Source: Allobaculum stercoricanis DSM 13633 (GTDB lineage: Bacteria; Bacillota_I; Bacilli_A; Erysipelotrichales; Erysipelotrichaceae). Taken from it: a DNA stretch of 64,000 bases. Shown here piece after piece: positions 9,339 through 18,951 of this stretch. The stretch is from positions 1-64,000 of the forward strand of contig NZ_KB913034.1 in assembly GCF_000384195.1 (NCBI RefSeq), in the 5' to 3' direction. The position numbers and the translations under genes are program-made. Positions within the stretch are counted from its first letter, which is position 1; each line of letters begins with the position of its first letter. The notes below the pieces were generated by a model. That model saw only the letters and a list, made by a program, of their open reading frames with translations, was not told where the DNA came from and ran no database searches.

Positions 9339-9367
9339 CTTATAACTTTTTTTGATTTCCTTGTCAA
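9339..9367 (-). promoter_or_regulatory. Near-perfect sigma-A promoter on the minus strand
   Basis: TTGACA (9362-9367), exactly 17 bp, TATAAG (9339-9344). It drives nothing but the short terminator-ended segment downstream. Confidence 0.6.
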
Positions 9368-9397
9368 ATTAAACACTTTTAAATGTGTGAATTAATA

Positions 9398-9426
9398 TTG
9401 GAAATGTATGGATTTCATGCTAAAAT
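9398..9426 (+). promoter_or_regulatory. Promoter of the malQ-like gene
   Basis: TTGGAA (9398-9403), 17-bp spacer, TAAAAT (9421-9426), with TGC directly before the -10 (extended -10). Leader of about 90 bases to the ATG at 9522. Confidence 0.6.
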
Positions 9427-9521
9427 GACACGGAACATAGTATATGTTAAAAAGTGTGCAAAAAAACAAGGCGAAATAGAGAATCTATTTAAGTTCAATA
9501 TATACAGGTGGCTAAAGAATT

Positions 9522-11054
9522 ATGGAAAGACAAGCAGGAATTTTATTACCTCTGTTTTCTGTCCCTGGAAACCAAGGGATCGGTGATTTAGGACAGAAAA
9601 CGTTGATGATGATCGATGAATTGACGCGTGCCGGAATTAAAATCTGGTCAATGCTTCCGATTACAGCAGTACAAGAAGACAACTCCCCCTATAGTATGGC
9701 TTCTTCTTTTGCGGGTGATCCAATTTATATTAATATTGACCGTTTAGCGGAAATGGATTTGTTGACGCAAAGTAGTGTCATCAACTGCAACAAGTTTAAA
9801 AATGTTGTGGACTATGAAACGGTTCGTAAATTCAAAGAACCTTATTTCCAAAGAGCGTTTAAAGCATTCCGTAAAAACTATAAACGATGGAAACCAGAGT
9901 TTGAACAATTCAAACGTGAAGCATGGTGGCTCAACAACTGGACCGCTTATGAATTGTTCCGCCAACTCAATGATGGCAAAGGCTGGACACAATGGCCAGA
10001 AGAGTACCAAACTTGGCCAGAAGCACAAGGGGTCAACCTTCGTGACTATGTAGAACAAATTTTCTACATTCAGTTTTTACAATTTATTTTCTATCGTCAG
10101 CTCGACCAAGTGAGCTCTTATGCGCGTGAAAAAGGCTTGATCTTAATGCAAGATGTGCCATTTTTCGTAAGCTTAGATAATGCGGAAGTATGGAGTCGCA
10201 AACGTGAGTACATGGTGCAGCCAGATGGACGTGTCGTTCAACTTGCTGGTTGTCCACCTGATCCATATCACGAAAAAGGACAATGTTGGGAAAAACCAAT
10301 GTATAACTTTGAAGTGATTAAGGATGACGAATATCGTTCTTTCCGTTCTCGTTTTAAATGGACAGCACGAAACTTCGATGCGATTCGCGTGATCCACTTC
10401 AAAGGATTTGACTTCGTATGGAAAGTTCCAGAAAACCGTAACCCACAATATGGACAATGGGCATCAGGACCAGGCCGTGATTTATTAGAAAAAATCGTAG
10501 CCGATATTCCCAATACGATGTTAACAGCGGAAGATCAAGGAGAACTTCGTCCAACGCTTAGAGCAATCGAAGACGAATACGGTATTCCAGTGATGGATGT
10601 TTTACAGTACCGTATGGAAACAAAACTGTTGAAACATAAATGTACAGAAAATTCCGTAGTCTATACTTCGTTCTATGACACGCCAACATTAGAGCAAGAC
10701 TATGCCAACTTTACGAATAACCGTAAAATCGCATTACGTCGCTTCTTTAAGAAAAGAGGCTACTTACACCGTCCATTCCACGATTTAGTTTGTCATTATG
10801 CGATCGATTCCGATGCGGTAATCGCGATGTTGCCAATGCAAGATGTGATCGGATTAAAAGATTTCGGACGCATCAATGATCCAGAAAATCCACATGGGGA
10901 TAACTGGACTTGGAAGCTGAAAGACTTTAAAGTGTTCCCGGCAGAACTCGATAAAATCCATGAATGGCTCAAAGATGCCGGTCGTCTAGGCGATGGTGGA
11001 CCAAGAAAACAAGTCGCTGAAGTCGAAGATAACGACAGTGACGATGAAGAATAA
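9522..11054 (+). CDS. MalQ-like GH77 protein, probably catalytically inactive
   Basis: 4-alpha-glucanotransferase fold (510 aa), start supported by AGGTGG. The N-terminal GIGDLG, the SSFAGDP segment and LAGCPPD match GH77. The region II motif, normally RIDHFRGF with the nucleophile Asp, reads RVIHFKGF with Ile at about residue 291. The third conserved acid region, normally THDND, reads SFYDT. The acid/base Glu (TAEDQG, about residue 337) remains. The second MalQ in this window (43202) keeps all three, so this paralogue looks like a pseudoenzyme, perhaps glucan-binding or regulatory. It ends in an acidic tail (EDNDSDDEE) and is a single-gene unit with its own promoter and terminator. Confidence 0.85.
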   Translation: MERQAGILLPLFSVPGNQGIGDLGQKTLMMIDELTRAGIKIWSMLPITAVQEDNSPYSMASSFAGDPIYINIDRLAEMDLLTQSSVINCNKFKNVVDYETVRKFKEPYFQRAFKAFRKNYKRWKPEFEQFKREAWWLNNWTAYELFRQLNDGKGWTQWPEEYQTWPEAQGVNLRDYVEQIFYIQFLQFIFYRQLDQVSSYAREKGLILMQDVPFFVSLDNAEVWSRKREYMVQPDGRVVQLAGCPPDPYHEKGQCWEKPMYNFEVIKDDEYRSFRSRFKWTARNFDAIRVIHFKGFDFVWKVPENRNPQYGQWASGPGRDLLEKIVADIPNTMLTAEDQGELRPTLRAIEDEYGIPVMDVLQYRMETKLLKHKCTENSVVYTSFYDTPTLEQDYANFTNNRKIALRRFFKKRGYLHRPFHDLVCHYAIDSDAVIAMLPMQDVIGLKDFGRINDPENPHGDNWTWKLKDFKVFPAELDKIHEWLKDAGRLGDGGPRKQVAEVEDNDSDDEE

Positions 11055-11076
11055 ACATTTAGATTAAAACTAAGCA

Positions 11077-11109
11077 AAAGGAGATCCAAAGCGGATCTCC
11101 TTTTTTTTA
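11077..11109 (+). terminator. Terminator of the malQ-like gene
   Basis: AAGGAGATCC with GGATCTCCTT, 5-base loop, then a run of T. Confidence 0.92.
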
Positions 11110-11272
11110 AGATATCCATGAAAAATAAGGGGAAACAATATAGATCGAGAAGGTAGTGTCACTTAAGAATTGATTGAGAATTACGGATGTTCATGGATTT
11201 CTTCATTCATTACAATCTGGCTGGCAAGTCAAAATCTTGACCTCAACATGGTAGATGGAGTAAGGAGAAAAC

Positions 11273-11300
11273 TTGACATTTATTGCAGTTAGACTATACT
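11273..11300 (+). promoter_or_regulatory. Promoter of the ABC exporter/ygbA operon
   Basis: TTGACA (11273-11278), 16-bp spacer, TATACT (11295-11300). The -10 lies inside the first of two palindromes. Between 11110 and 11272 I see nothing else. Confidence 0.68.
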
Positions 11301-11323
11301 AACAAAAGATTAGCTTAGACTAA
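11288..11323. promoter_or_regulatory. Two tandem TTAG-N6-CTAA operators
   Basis: GTTAG-N6-CTAAC (11288-11303) and TTAG-N6-CTAA (11310-11323), centres 21 bp apart (two helical turns), covering the -10 and the transcription start. The half-sites recall DtxR/IdeR-family boxes. The regulator is not encoded nearby, so a metal or redox repressor is an inference. Confidence 0.5.
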
Positions 11324-11431
11324 CTCCAAAGTCAAGAAATGAATTCGAGAAAATTCTATCTTATTTTTTTTGAACATCGAATTAGTGTTTGCTAACTACA
11401 TCAATAAAAAAAGGAAAGGACAGAAACAAAT

Positions 11432-13171
11432 ATGATGATGAATAAACGACTGATTGGCACGGTTTGTGAAAGCAAGAAATATATAGCGGCCAATGTCATT
11501 TTACAGTGGTGCTCATTGTTGGCCAATATCGCGATGATGATGAGCATTAGCCGCTTATTAGCAAGTGTCTATTTGAACACAGTAGATTCAACAATGCTTT
11601 GGCAAACAGGATTGGTGATGATTGTCGCATTGTTGGTTCGCTATATTTGTGCAACGTTCGCTAGTCGAATGGCCTATCTCTCTTCAAAAACAGTGAAAAA
11701 GACATTGCGAGAACGCATTTATCAAAAACTGTTAAAACTGGGGGCTTCATATTCAGAACAAGTTCAAACGAGTGAAGTTGTGCAAGTGGCAGTTGAAGGG
11801 GTTGAACAGTTAGAAACATACTTCGGCTCTTATTTACCGCAATTTTTCTATGCGATGCTTGCCCCATTGACATTGTTTATTGTCTTGAGCTTCATCAACT
11901 TTGTTTCTGCATTTGCGCTATTTATTTGTGTTCCTTTAATTCCGATTGCGATTGCTGGGGTCCAAACGTTTGCAAAAAAGCTATTAGCCAAATATTGGGG
12001 ACAGTATGTCGCTTTAGGGGATACGTTTTTGGAAAATCTGCAAGGATTGACGACATTAAAAATTTATCAAGCAGATGGATATCAAAATGAAAAGATGAAT
12101 CAAGAAGCTGAAGAATTCCGCAAGATCACAATGAAAGTGCTGACGATGCAACTGAACTCCATCACGATTATGGACTTGGTGGCATATGGCGGTGCCGCGT
12201 TAGGCATTATTTTGGCGATCACTCAATATGCAGGTGGACATGTGTCTTTGTTTGGCTGCTTGTTGATTATCTTGTTATCGGCGGATTTCTTTTTGCCGAT
12301 GCGTTTATTGGGGTCTTTCTTCCATATTGCGATGAATGGTATGGCAGCAAGCGATAAAATTTTCCGCTTGTTAGATTTGCCAGAAAATCCAACTCAAGAA
12401 GCACAAGTTCCTCAAGATTGTTCAATCCAGTGCTCCAATTTACATTTTTCCTATACGCCAGATCGTGAAATTCTCCATGGTATCGATCTATCTTTTACGC
12501 AAGGTAGTTTTACGGCGATCGTTGGGGAAAGTGGATGTGGAAAATCGACTATTGCTGGGATTTTAACGGGTCAAAATCGAAACTATAGCGGTTCTGTCAC
12601 AATCGGTGGACTAGAACTCGCGAAAATTCAAGAAGAAAGCTTGATGCGCAATGTGACTTATATTGGGCGCAATAGTTACTTATTCAAAGGAACAGTGCGC
12701 GACAACTTATTGATGGCCAACCCTCAAGCAACAGAGGATGAGTTATGGGGTGTGCTTAAACAAGTCAATATCGAACAATTTTTGAAAAGTGAACAAGGCT
12801 TAGATACGCCTTTATTCGAAAAAGCATCAAACCTTTCAGGTGGTCAATGTCAGCGTTTAGCGCTTGCGCGAGCCTTGTTGCATGACAGTCCAATTTACAT
12901 TTTTGATGAAGCAACGTCCAACATTGATGTGGAAAGTGAAGATGAAATTATGGCGCAAATTCATGCGATCGCGAAAACGAAAACGGTCATTTTGATCTCC
13001 CATCGCCTTGTCAATGTCGTTCAAGCCGACAACATCTATGTCATTGACCAGGGCGATATTGTCGAACAAGGAACACATCAAAAATTATTAGAAACGCAAG
13101 GCCACTACAAGAAATTGTGGGATGCGCAACAAAGTCTAGAACAATTTGGAAAGGATGACCAAGATCAATGA
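11432..13171 (+). CDS. ABC exporter, fused permease-ATPase (CydD-like)
   Basis: Half of a heterodimeric type IV ABC exporter, 579 aa: six-TM domain to about residue 320, then an ATPase with Walker A GESGCGKST, signature LSGGQCQR and Walker B IYIFDEATSNID. The start is one of three in-frame ATG codons (11432, 11435, 11438) behind AGGAAAGGA. It overlaps the next gene by 4 bases. The layout and sequence resemble the CydDC thiol exporter group, but no cytochrome bd genes are here, so the substrate (thiol, haem-related or other) is unknown. Confidence 0.82.
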   Translation: MMMNKRLIGTVCESKKYIAANVILQWCSLLANIAMMMSISRLLASVYLNTVDSTMLWQTGLVMIVALLVRYICATFASRMAYLSSKTVKKTLRERIYQKLLKLGASYSEQVQTSEVVQVAVEGVEQLETYFGSYLPQFFYAMLAPLTLFIVLSFINFVSAFALFICVPLIPIAIAGVQTFAKKLLAKYWGQYVALGDTFLENLQGLTTLKIYQADGYQNEKMNQEAEEFRKITMKVLTMQLNSITIMDLVAYGGAALGIILAITQYAGGHVSLFGCLLIILLSADFFLPMRLLGSFFHIAMNGMAASDKIFRLLDLPENPTQEAQVPQDCSIQCSNLHFSYTPDREILHGIDLSFTQGSFTAIVGESGCGKSTIAGILTGQNRNYSGSVTIGGLELAKIQEESLMRNVTYIGRNSYLFKGTVRDNLLMANPQATEDELWGVLKQVNIEQFLKSEQGLDTPLFEKASNLSGGQCQRLALARALLHDSPIYIFDEATSNIDVESEDEIMAQIHAIAKTKTVILISHRLVNVVQADNIYVIDQGDIVEQGTHQKLLETQGHYKKLWDAQQSLEQFGKDDQDQ

Positions 13172-14850
13172 AAAAGAGAAGCAATATTCAAATGATGGTC
13201 CGTCTGATTGGGTTAGTTAAACCGTTGACGGGCTATATGATCCTGGCCATCACGCTTGGCTTATTGGGTCATTTATGTGCGACCTTCATTACTGTTTTAG
13301 GTGGCTATGCCGTTATGAATGTGTGGGGTTATGCTGCTTTGAATGTGCTCGGTCATTCGGTTTGGATGAGCTTGCAGACGACTTTCATTGTCATTGTTGT
13401 GATTGCGATACTGCGTGGCTTTCTTCGTTATGGCGAACAAGCTTGTAACCATTTCATCGCCTTTAAATTGTTGGCCCTGATTCGTCACCACGTATTTGTG
13501 GCCTTACGTAAATTATGTCCCGCAAAACTGGATGGAAAAGATAAAGGGAATCTGATTTCAGTGATTACTTCCGATATTGAATTATTAGAAGTGTTTTATG
13601 CCCATACCATTTCGCCAGCCGCAATCGCCTTATTATTTAGTGCGATCATGAGCGTGTTTATTGGCTCATTCCATTGGAGTTTAGGGCTGATCGCATTGGC
13701 TGCTTATTGCACAGTGGGCGTTGTGATTCCGGTGATCATTTCTAAAATGAATGGCGATTTAGGAACACGATTCCGTCAACAGTCGGGAGAACTGAGCAGT
13801 TTTGTTTTAGATAGTTTGCGTGGTCTTTTAGAAACGATCCAGTATGGAACAGGCCAAGCAAGACTAGAAGAAATGAATGCGAAAACCGATCAGCTTTTGG
13901 TCCAAGAAGAAAAGATGAAACGACTGACCGGACGCAATACAGCTATGACCAATACTGTTATTTTAGCGTTTGATTTGGTGATGTTATGGGCATCGACTTT
14001 ACTTTCTATGAACGGTGTCATTGGTTTTGATGGCGTTTTGATTTCTGTGATCGCCTTGATGAGCTCATTCGGTCCTGTTGTTGCTTTAGCTAATTTGGGA
14101 AGCACTTTACAAAATACGTTTGCGGCCGGAAATCGAGTACTCGATATTTTGGATGAAACACCAGTCGTTTTTGAAATTAGTGGCCAACCAGAAATTACAT
14201 TTGAAAATGCCAAAGTGGATCATGTGACATTCTCTTATGGTCAAGAAACGATTCTTTCTGATATTTCGATTGATGTGCCAAAGCATTCTGTGATTGGTAT
14301 ATCGGGCAGAAGTGGTAGTGGTAAATCAACACTATTAAAACTGTTGATGCGCTTTTGGTCGGCTCAACAAGGTCAAATTCAAATTTCGAATACGGATATT
14401 GATGCGATCAATACCGAAAATTTACGAAACATGGAAAGTTTTGTCACACAAGAAACGCACCTGTTTCATGACACGATTGCGAATAATTTACGAATCGCCA
14501 AATTGGATGCAACCCAAGAAGAAATCGAAGCAGCTTGTCAAAAAGCCTCCGTTCATGATTTCATTATGAGTTTGCCAAACGGTTATGACACCCAAGTTGG
14601 AGAACTGGGCGATACGCTTTCTGGTGGCGAACAACAAAGATTAGGCTTAGCCAGGGCATTTTTGCATGATGCTCCATTGATGTTATTAGATGAACCGACA
14701 AGTAATTTAGATAGCTTAAATGAAGCGGTGATTTTGAAATCGTTACAAGAAGAGCGAGATGGAAAAACTGTGATTCTTGTTTCCCATCGCCAATCTACAA
14801 TGCGAATTGCCGATAAAGTCTATTCAGTAGAACATGGAAGAATGAGCTAA
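13168..14850 (+). CDS. ABC exporter, fused permease-ATPase (CydC-like)
   Basis: Partner of the preceding gene, 560 aa: an N-terminal multi-TM domain, then Walker A GRSGSGKST, signature LSGGEQQR and Walker B LMLLDEPTSNLD. ATGA overlap with the gene before and TAATG overlap with the one after show one mRNA. Both members carry intact ATP sites, so the dimer should be a symmetric motor. Substrate unknown; CydC-like by arrangement. Confidence 0.82.
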   Translation: MKKRSNIQMMVRLIGLVKPLTGYMILAITLGLLGHLCATFITVLGGYAVMNVWGYAALNVLGHSVWMSLQTTFIVIVVIAILRGFLRYGEQACNHFIAFKLLALIRHHVFVALRKLCPAKLDGKDKGNLISVITSDIELLEVFYAHTISPAAIALLFSAIMSVFIGSFHWSLGLIALAAYCTVGVVIPVIISKMNGDLGTRFRQQSGELSSFVLDSLRGLLETIQYGTGQARLEEMNAKTDQLLVQEEKMKRLTGRNTAMTNTVILAFDLVMLWASTLLSMNGVIGFDGVLISVIALMSSFGPVVALANLGSTLQNTFAAGNRVLDILDETPVVFEISGQPEITFENAKVDHVTFSYGQETILSDISIDVPKHSVIGISGRSGSGKSTLLKLLMRFWSAQQGQIQISNTDIDAINTENLRNMESFVTQETHLFHDTIANNLRIAKLDATQEEIEAACQKASVHDFIMSLPNGYDTQVGELGDTLSGGEQQRLGLARAFLHDAPLMLLDEPTSNLDSLNEAVILKSLQEERDGKTVILVSHRQSTMRIADKVYSVEHGRMS

Positions 14851-15191
14851 TGCCAACAATCGAACAAAAAAGACAAAGAGAACAAGTGATCGTTTCGCAA
14901 ATGATCGCCTTGTACTGCAAAAGAAAACATCATCATCGAGATGGTTTGTGTCCAGAATGCCAGGCGTTAGATACATATGCCAAAATGCGCAGCGAGCGTT
15001 GTCCATTTATGGAATCCAAAACGTTTTGTTCCAATTGTAAAGTGCATTGTTATAAACCAGAAATGAGAGAAAAAATCAAAGAGGTGATGCGTTTTTCAGG
15101 ACCGGGGATGATCTTCTATCATCCTCTTATGGCGATTCGCCATGTGATCGAAAGCAGACGTGAAAAAAGAAAAATGGGAGAAAAAACATGA
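14850..15191 (+). CDS. YgbA-type (nitrous oxide-stimulated promoter family) protein
   Basis: 113-aa soluble cysteine-rich protein with CPEC, ERCPF, FCSNCKVHCY and MRFSGPGMIFYHP, the pattern of the YgbA_NO family. Members are associated with nitrosative stress regulons; the biochemical role is not established. The cysteines suggest a metal site or Fe-S cluster. It is translationally coupled on both sides (TAATG with the exporter, ATGA with the next gene). Confidence 0.78.
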   Translation: MPTIEQKRQREQVIVSQMIALYCKRKHHHRDGLCPECQALDTYAKMRSERCPFMESKTFCSNCKVHCYKPEMREKIKEVMRFSGPGMIFYHPLMAIRHVIESRREKRKMGEKT

Positions 15192-15787
15192 ACATTCGAA
15201 AAATGATCTATTTAATTGTCGGCTGCATCAGCTTAGCGCTTGGCGCACTGGGTGCCATCATGCCCTTGCTTCCGGCTTTTCCATTTTTACTTTTGGCAAC
15301 GTGTTGCTTTGCGAAAAGTTCAGATCGACTCCATCAGTGGTTTACTCAAACAAAGCTGTATCAAAATAATTTAGAAAGCTATGTCCAAGGAAAAGGCATG
15401 AGCTGGAAAACTAAAATTCGCGTGATGGTGATCGTTACGTTATTGATGGCGGTTGGTTTTGTGATGATGAGCCGTGTTCCAATTGGCCGAATCGTTTTAG
15501 CAGGAGTCTGGCTATTCCATATGATCTACTTTGTTTTCGGAATCAAAACGCTTAAAGAGGGGACTCAAGAACCACTTTATGCATGGAGTAGAAAACTAGT
15601 AATTGAAGGTATGCAGTGTGAACATTGTGCTAAGCGTTTGGAAACAGCATTCCATCAAAATGGTCAGATCAAAGCCGAAGTGAATTTCAAAAATAAAATG
15701 GCAACCATCTATGCCCAAGACAGGATCAAAGATGAAGTGATCCTGCAAATCGTGCAACAAGCTGGTTTTGTTGGCCAAATGTCATAA
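15188..15787 (+). CDS. DUF454 (YbaN-like) membrane protein fused to an HMA domain
   Basis: 199 aa. The first about 120 residues are a DUF454/YbaN-type inner-membrane domain with hydrophobic stretches at about 7-40 and 77-118. The last 65 are a heavy-metal-associated fold with GMQCEHC (C144, C147), the soft-metal (Cu+/Zn2+) binding loop. Last gene of the exporter-ygbA operon, followed by a strong terminator. The fusion suggests metal delivery or sensing at the membrane; that function is inferred. Confidence 0.8.
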   Translation: MNIRKMIYLIVGCISLALGALGAIMPLLPAFPFLLLATCCFAKSSDRLHQWFTQTKLYQNNLESYVQGKGMSWKTKIRVMVIVTLLMAVGFVMMSRVPIGRIVLAGVWLFHMIYFVFGIKTLKEGTQEPLYAWSRKLVIEGMQCEHCAKRLETAFHQNGQIKAEVNFKNKMATIYAQDRIKDEVILQIVQQAGFVGQMS

Positions 15788-15812
15788 CTCAAATTAAAAC
15801 TAGATCAAAATG

Positions 15813-15872
15813 GTCCCTTTTTGAAGACACTCGAAAGTCAATCAACGAGTGTTTGCATCAAGGGACTTTTAA
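15813..15872 (+). terminator. Terminator of the exporter/ygbA operon
   Basis: A long imperfect stem joins GTCCCTTTTTGAAGACACTCG to CGAGTGTTTGCATCAAGGGAC, followed by TTTT. Confidence 0.85.
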
Positions 15873-16060
15873 TATAAGGGATCATTAAAGTAGGACCGGA
15901 TTCGTTGTGTATCTATAAATCATCACAAAAATTACAACGAATATTTGTGTGTTGAGCACACTTTTTACAACGAAAACGGGGTATACGTCACTTTGTGGAT
16001 TTTTTCTAATCTCTTAAAGATTACCTTTTGAAATGTTCGAAAAGATGAAGGTTTAAATGC
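15873..16060. other. Convergent intergenic region with repeats
   Basis: No gene seen. ATTCGTTGT (15900-15908) is inverted at 15934-15942 (ACAACGAAT), and ACAACGAA recurs at 15967. TGTGTGTTGAG followed by a CACA and TTTTTACAA occurs at about 15945-15970, and a similar string occurs at about 18870-18898 on the far side of lon. Function unknown. Confidence 0.3.
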
Positions 16061-16091
16061 AAAAAAGCTCTGAAGAAATTGACTTCAGAGC
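16061..16091 (-). terminator. lon terminator
   Basis: Minus strand GCTCTGAAG with CTTCAGAGC, 7-base loop, then six T. Confidence 0.9.
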
Positions 16092-16107
16092 GATATACAT
16101 CACTAAA

Positions 16108-18450
16108 TTAGATCACCACAATCGCGTCTTCGCTAGCGAGTTTCGGTTGTTCTAAAGTTGGAATATGGATATTAAGTGCTTCTTTTAAAACATCTTCAAC
16201 AGTATTGACGGGTACGATATTTAAAGCATCTTTGACTTCTTGGCTCACTTCAACTAAGTCTTTTTCGTTTTGGGCAGGGATGAGTACTTTTGTGATACCC
16301 GCCCGCATGGCACCATAGAGTTTTTCTTTTAATCCGCCAATCGGTAAGACTTGGCCACTTAAGGAAATTTCACCGGTCATCGCAATGTGCGAATCGACTG
16401 GTTTTTGAAGGACTAAAGAAGCAAGGGCAGTAAAGATCGTAATGCCCGCACTTGGCCCATCTTTTGGCGTTGCGCCATAAGGGAAGTGGATATGAATATC
16501 TCGTTTAGAAAATTCTAAAGTATCTAAAGGCAAGCGGGATTTTAAAACGGAATACGAAATCTTAGCCGATTCTTTCATCACATCGCCCAGATGTCCCGTT
16601 AAAATCATTTGTCCACTACCGGGCATAGCGGCAGTTTCGATAAAGAGAACTTCACCCCCAACGGAAGTCCAGGCAAGACCTGTGACCATACCACAAGGAT
16701 TAGACTCTTGTACTTTTTCATGACGCACTTGGTTCGGTCCTAAAATATCAAAGACATCTTCAGATCGAATGGTGATCGGTCCATGATTTTGTTCGATCAA
16801 ATCAACCGCTTTTGCCCGAGCGATACTCGCAATTTGTTTTTTCAAACCGCGACAACCTGCTTCCATCGTATAGTTGGAAATAATCGTTTCAATTGCTTCC
16901 TCTTCAAAGATCAAATCACTTGGCGCAATGCCATGATCTTCTAAAACTTCGGGGATCAAATAATCTTTGGCGATCACAAATTTTTCGCTTGGCGTATAAC
17001 TATCTAAAGAAATGACTTCCATACGATCTAATAAAGGAGCAGGAATATTGTCTAAAGAGTTTGCCGTCGCTATAAAGAGTACATCACTTAAATCAAATGG
17101 TAAATCCAAATATTGATCCGTAAATGTATCATTTTGTTCAGGATCTAATACTTCTAACATGGCTGCAGCCGGATCTCCAGAATAACCTCCGGCCATCATC
17201 TTATCGATTTCATCTAAAATCATGACTGGATTGGAAGCACCGGCTTGTTTCATCGCTTTTAAAATTCGGCCACTCATCGCCCCGACATACGTTCTACGAT
17301 GACCACGAATCGCCGATTCATCCCGAATACCACCTAAAGAAAGGCGCGTATAAGGACGATGTAAAGCTTTAGCAATCGATTTTCCTAAGGACGTTTTACC
17401 AGTTCCGGGTGGGCCGACTAAAAGAATGGCACTGCCTTTCATCGAATTGCGCAGTTGCATCACGGCGAGGTGTTGCAAAATCCGTTCTTTCACTTTATCC
17501 ATGCCGGCATGATGTGAGTCTAAAATCTTTCTGGCTTCTTTTAAATCAGGATGGAAGGCCTCTTCTTTTTTCCACGGAAGGGCAAGCGCAAAATCTAAGT
17601 ATGTTCTTAACACTTCTGCTTCTTGGGCTTGTTCATTCATCTTTTCTAAACGTCTAGCATCTTCAAGAAGCGCTTTTTGGTTCGTTTCACGAAGAGGCAA
17701 AGCTTGAATTCTAGACACATAATCATTTTGATTGTCTTCTTCGCCCTCTTCATCTCCCAATTGTTCTTTTAGTTTTTGAATTTGACGCTCAATTGCTTGG
17801 CGACGATAGAAGTCAGTCGCCTCACTCATCATTTTGGCATTGAGTTCCAATTTTAAAGCAACTTCTTCTTTTTGCCGCAACAAGTAATCAATAAAACGAG
17901 TCACTTGTTGTTTTTTCGAATCGATCGTTAACATCTCATACGTTTCTGTCGTCGATAAATTCATATATTGCGTTAAAAACACAATCATCTGATTTAAAGA
18001 CTCATATTCACGAACTCGATTGGCAATATGCCGACCACCTTGAAATGCCTTGGCAATATCATCCACGATTTGTTGGATATACAGTTGCATATCCGCCTTA
18101 GCTTGTTCACTTAAATCCTCAATGATTGGATCCTCATAATAAGCACAAGTCTTTGCTTCTGGATCGAATTGCACAATGCGCACTCGCACTTTGGCATAAG
18201 CTTTGACAAGCGGTTCATCCTGTTCGTCGTTGTTCACTTTTGTAGCACTGCATAAAACACCATACGCATTCAATTGACCATCATCACAATGTAAGTATTC
18301 ATCCTTACCACTAAAGGCAACAAAGTCATTCTCATATAACAATTGAGCGACTTCTGGGCGAAGATTCTTTAAATGGAGAGTGGTCTGTGGCAAAAGTAAT
18401 AAATTAGAAGAAACTTTAATAAAAGGAGCAGTGTGTTTATTGTTGTCCAT
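16108..18450 (-). CDS. lon: ATP-dependent serine protease Lon
   Basis: Cytosolic AAA+ protease for damaged and regulatory proteins. The start at 18450 (780 aa) has GAGGATGA upstream; the frame itself opens 17 codons earlier. It shows an N-terminal substrate domain, a coiled-coil stretch with an acidic patch (about 220-245), Walker A GPPGTGKT (about 346-353), Walker B MILDEIDKM, and a C-terminal protease with catalytic Ser in KDGPSAGIT and Lys in GGLKEKLYGA. Single-gene unit; I could not assign its promoter or a CIRCE box. Confidence 0.96.
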   Translation of the reverse strand: MDNNKHTAPFIKVSSNLLLLPQTTLHLKNLRPEVAQLLYENDFVAFSGKDEYLHCDDGQLNAYGVLCSATKVNNDEQDEPLVKAYAKVRVRIVQFDPEAKTCAYYEDPIIEDLSEQAKADMQLYIQQIVDDIAKAFQGGRHIANRVREYESLNQMIVFLTQYMNLSTTETYEMLTIDSKKQQVTRFIDYLLRQKEEVALKLELNAKMMSEATDFYRRQAIERQIQKLKEQLGDEEGEEDNQNDYVSRIQALPLRETNQKALLEDARRLEKMNEQAQEAEVLRTYLDFALALPWKKEEAFHPDLKEARKILDSHHAGMDKVKERILQHLAVMQLRNSMKGSAILLVGPPGTGKTSLGKSIAKALHRPYTRLSLGGIRDESAIRGHRRTYVGAMSGRILKAMKQAGASNPVMILDEIDKMMAGGYSGDPAAAMLEVLDPEQNDTFTDQYLDLPFDLSDVLFIATANSLDNIPAPLLDRMEVISLDSYTPSEKFVIAKDYLIPEVLEDHGIAPSDLIFEEEAIETIISNYTMEAGCRGLKKQIASIARAKAVDLIEQNHGPITIRSEDVFDILGPNQVRHEKVQESNPCGMVTGLAWTSVGGEVLFIETAAMPGSGQMILTGHLGDVMKESAKISYSVLKSRLPLDTLEFSKRDIHIHFPYGATPKDGPSAGITIFTALASLVLQKPVDSHIAMTGEISLSGQVLPIGGLKEKLYGAMRAGITKVLIPAQNEKDLVEVSQEVKDALNIVPVNTVEDVLKEALNIHIPTLEQPKLASEDAIVVI

Positions 18451-18951
18451 AAAATCATCCTCACTTTCTATCAAACAATTTTGATTTTTTGTTTTAAACA
18501 TAAAAGGCTAGCTATACAGAAAGCATGCCGGAATAAAAAAGTATTCTCAAGAAGAAAAGTAATGAGAAATATTAAACGAGTGATGAGATCGAAGAAAGAA
18601 AACTGAGAGTTGTGCATAAAAGATAGAGATTCACAAAGAAAAGGATGCAACTTAAGCATAGTCCAAGATCAATAAAACAGATCATCAAAAGACCGAGAAA
18701 TGGGGATCTACGCAATGGATGTTAAGAAAGCAAATTTTGGGAGATAAATGAGAAAAATATCGAAATTTTATCAACTTTGTGAAAATATATTATGAATATG
18801 ATAGATTGATAATGAATGATAAATAAAATAAAAAAAGATAATCAAGGGTTGAGAAGAAAGTTAGGCCACATGTGTGTTGAGAAGCACAAGTTTTACAATT
18901 GTAATAAGAGCATGAAGAAAACGTAGATTACTATTATCGGATAATGAATAG
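18451..18951. other. AT-rich intergenic region between lon and the methylase island
   Basis: No convincing gene. It must hold the lon promoter (minus strand) but no clear boxes were found. TTACAATTGTAA (18893-18904) is a perfect 12-bp palindrome. The TGTGTGTTGAG motif seen downstream of lon recurs at about 18870. Confidence 0.4.
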
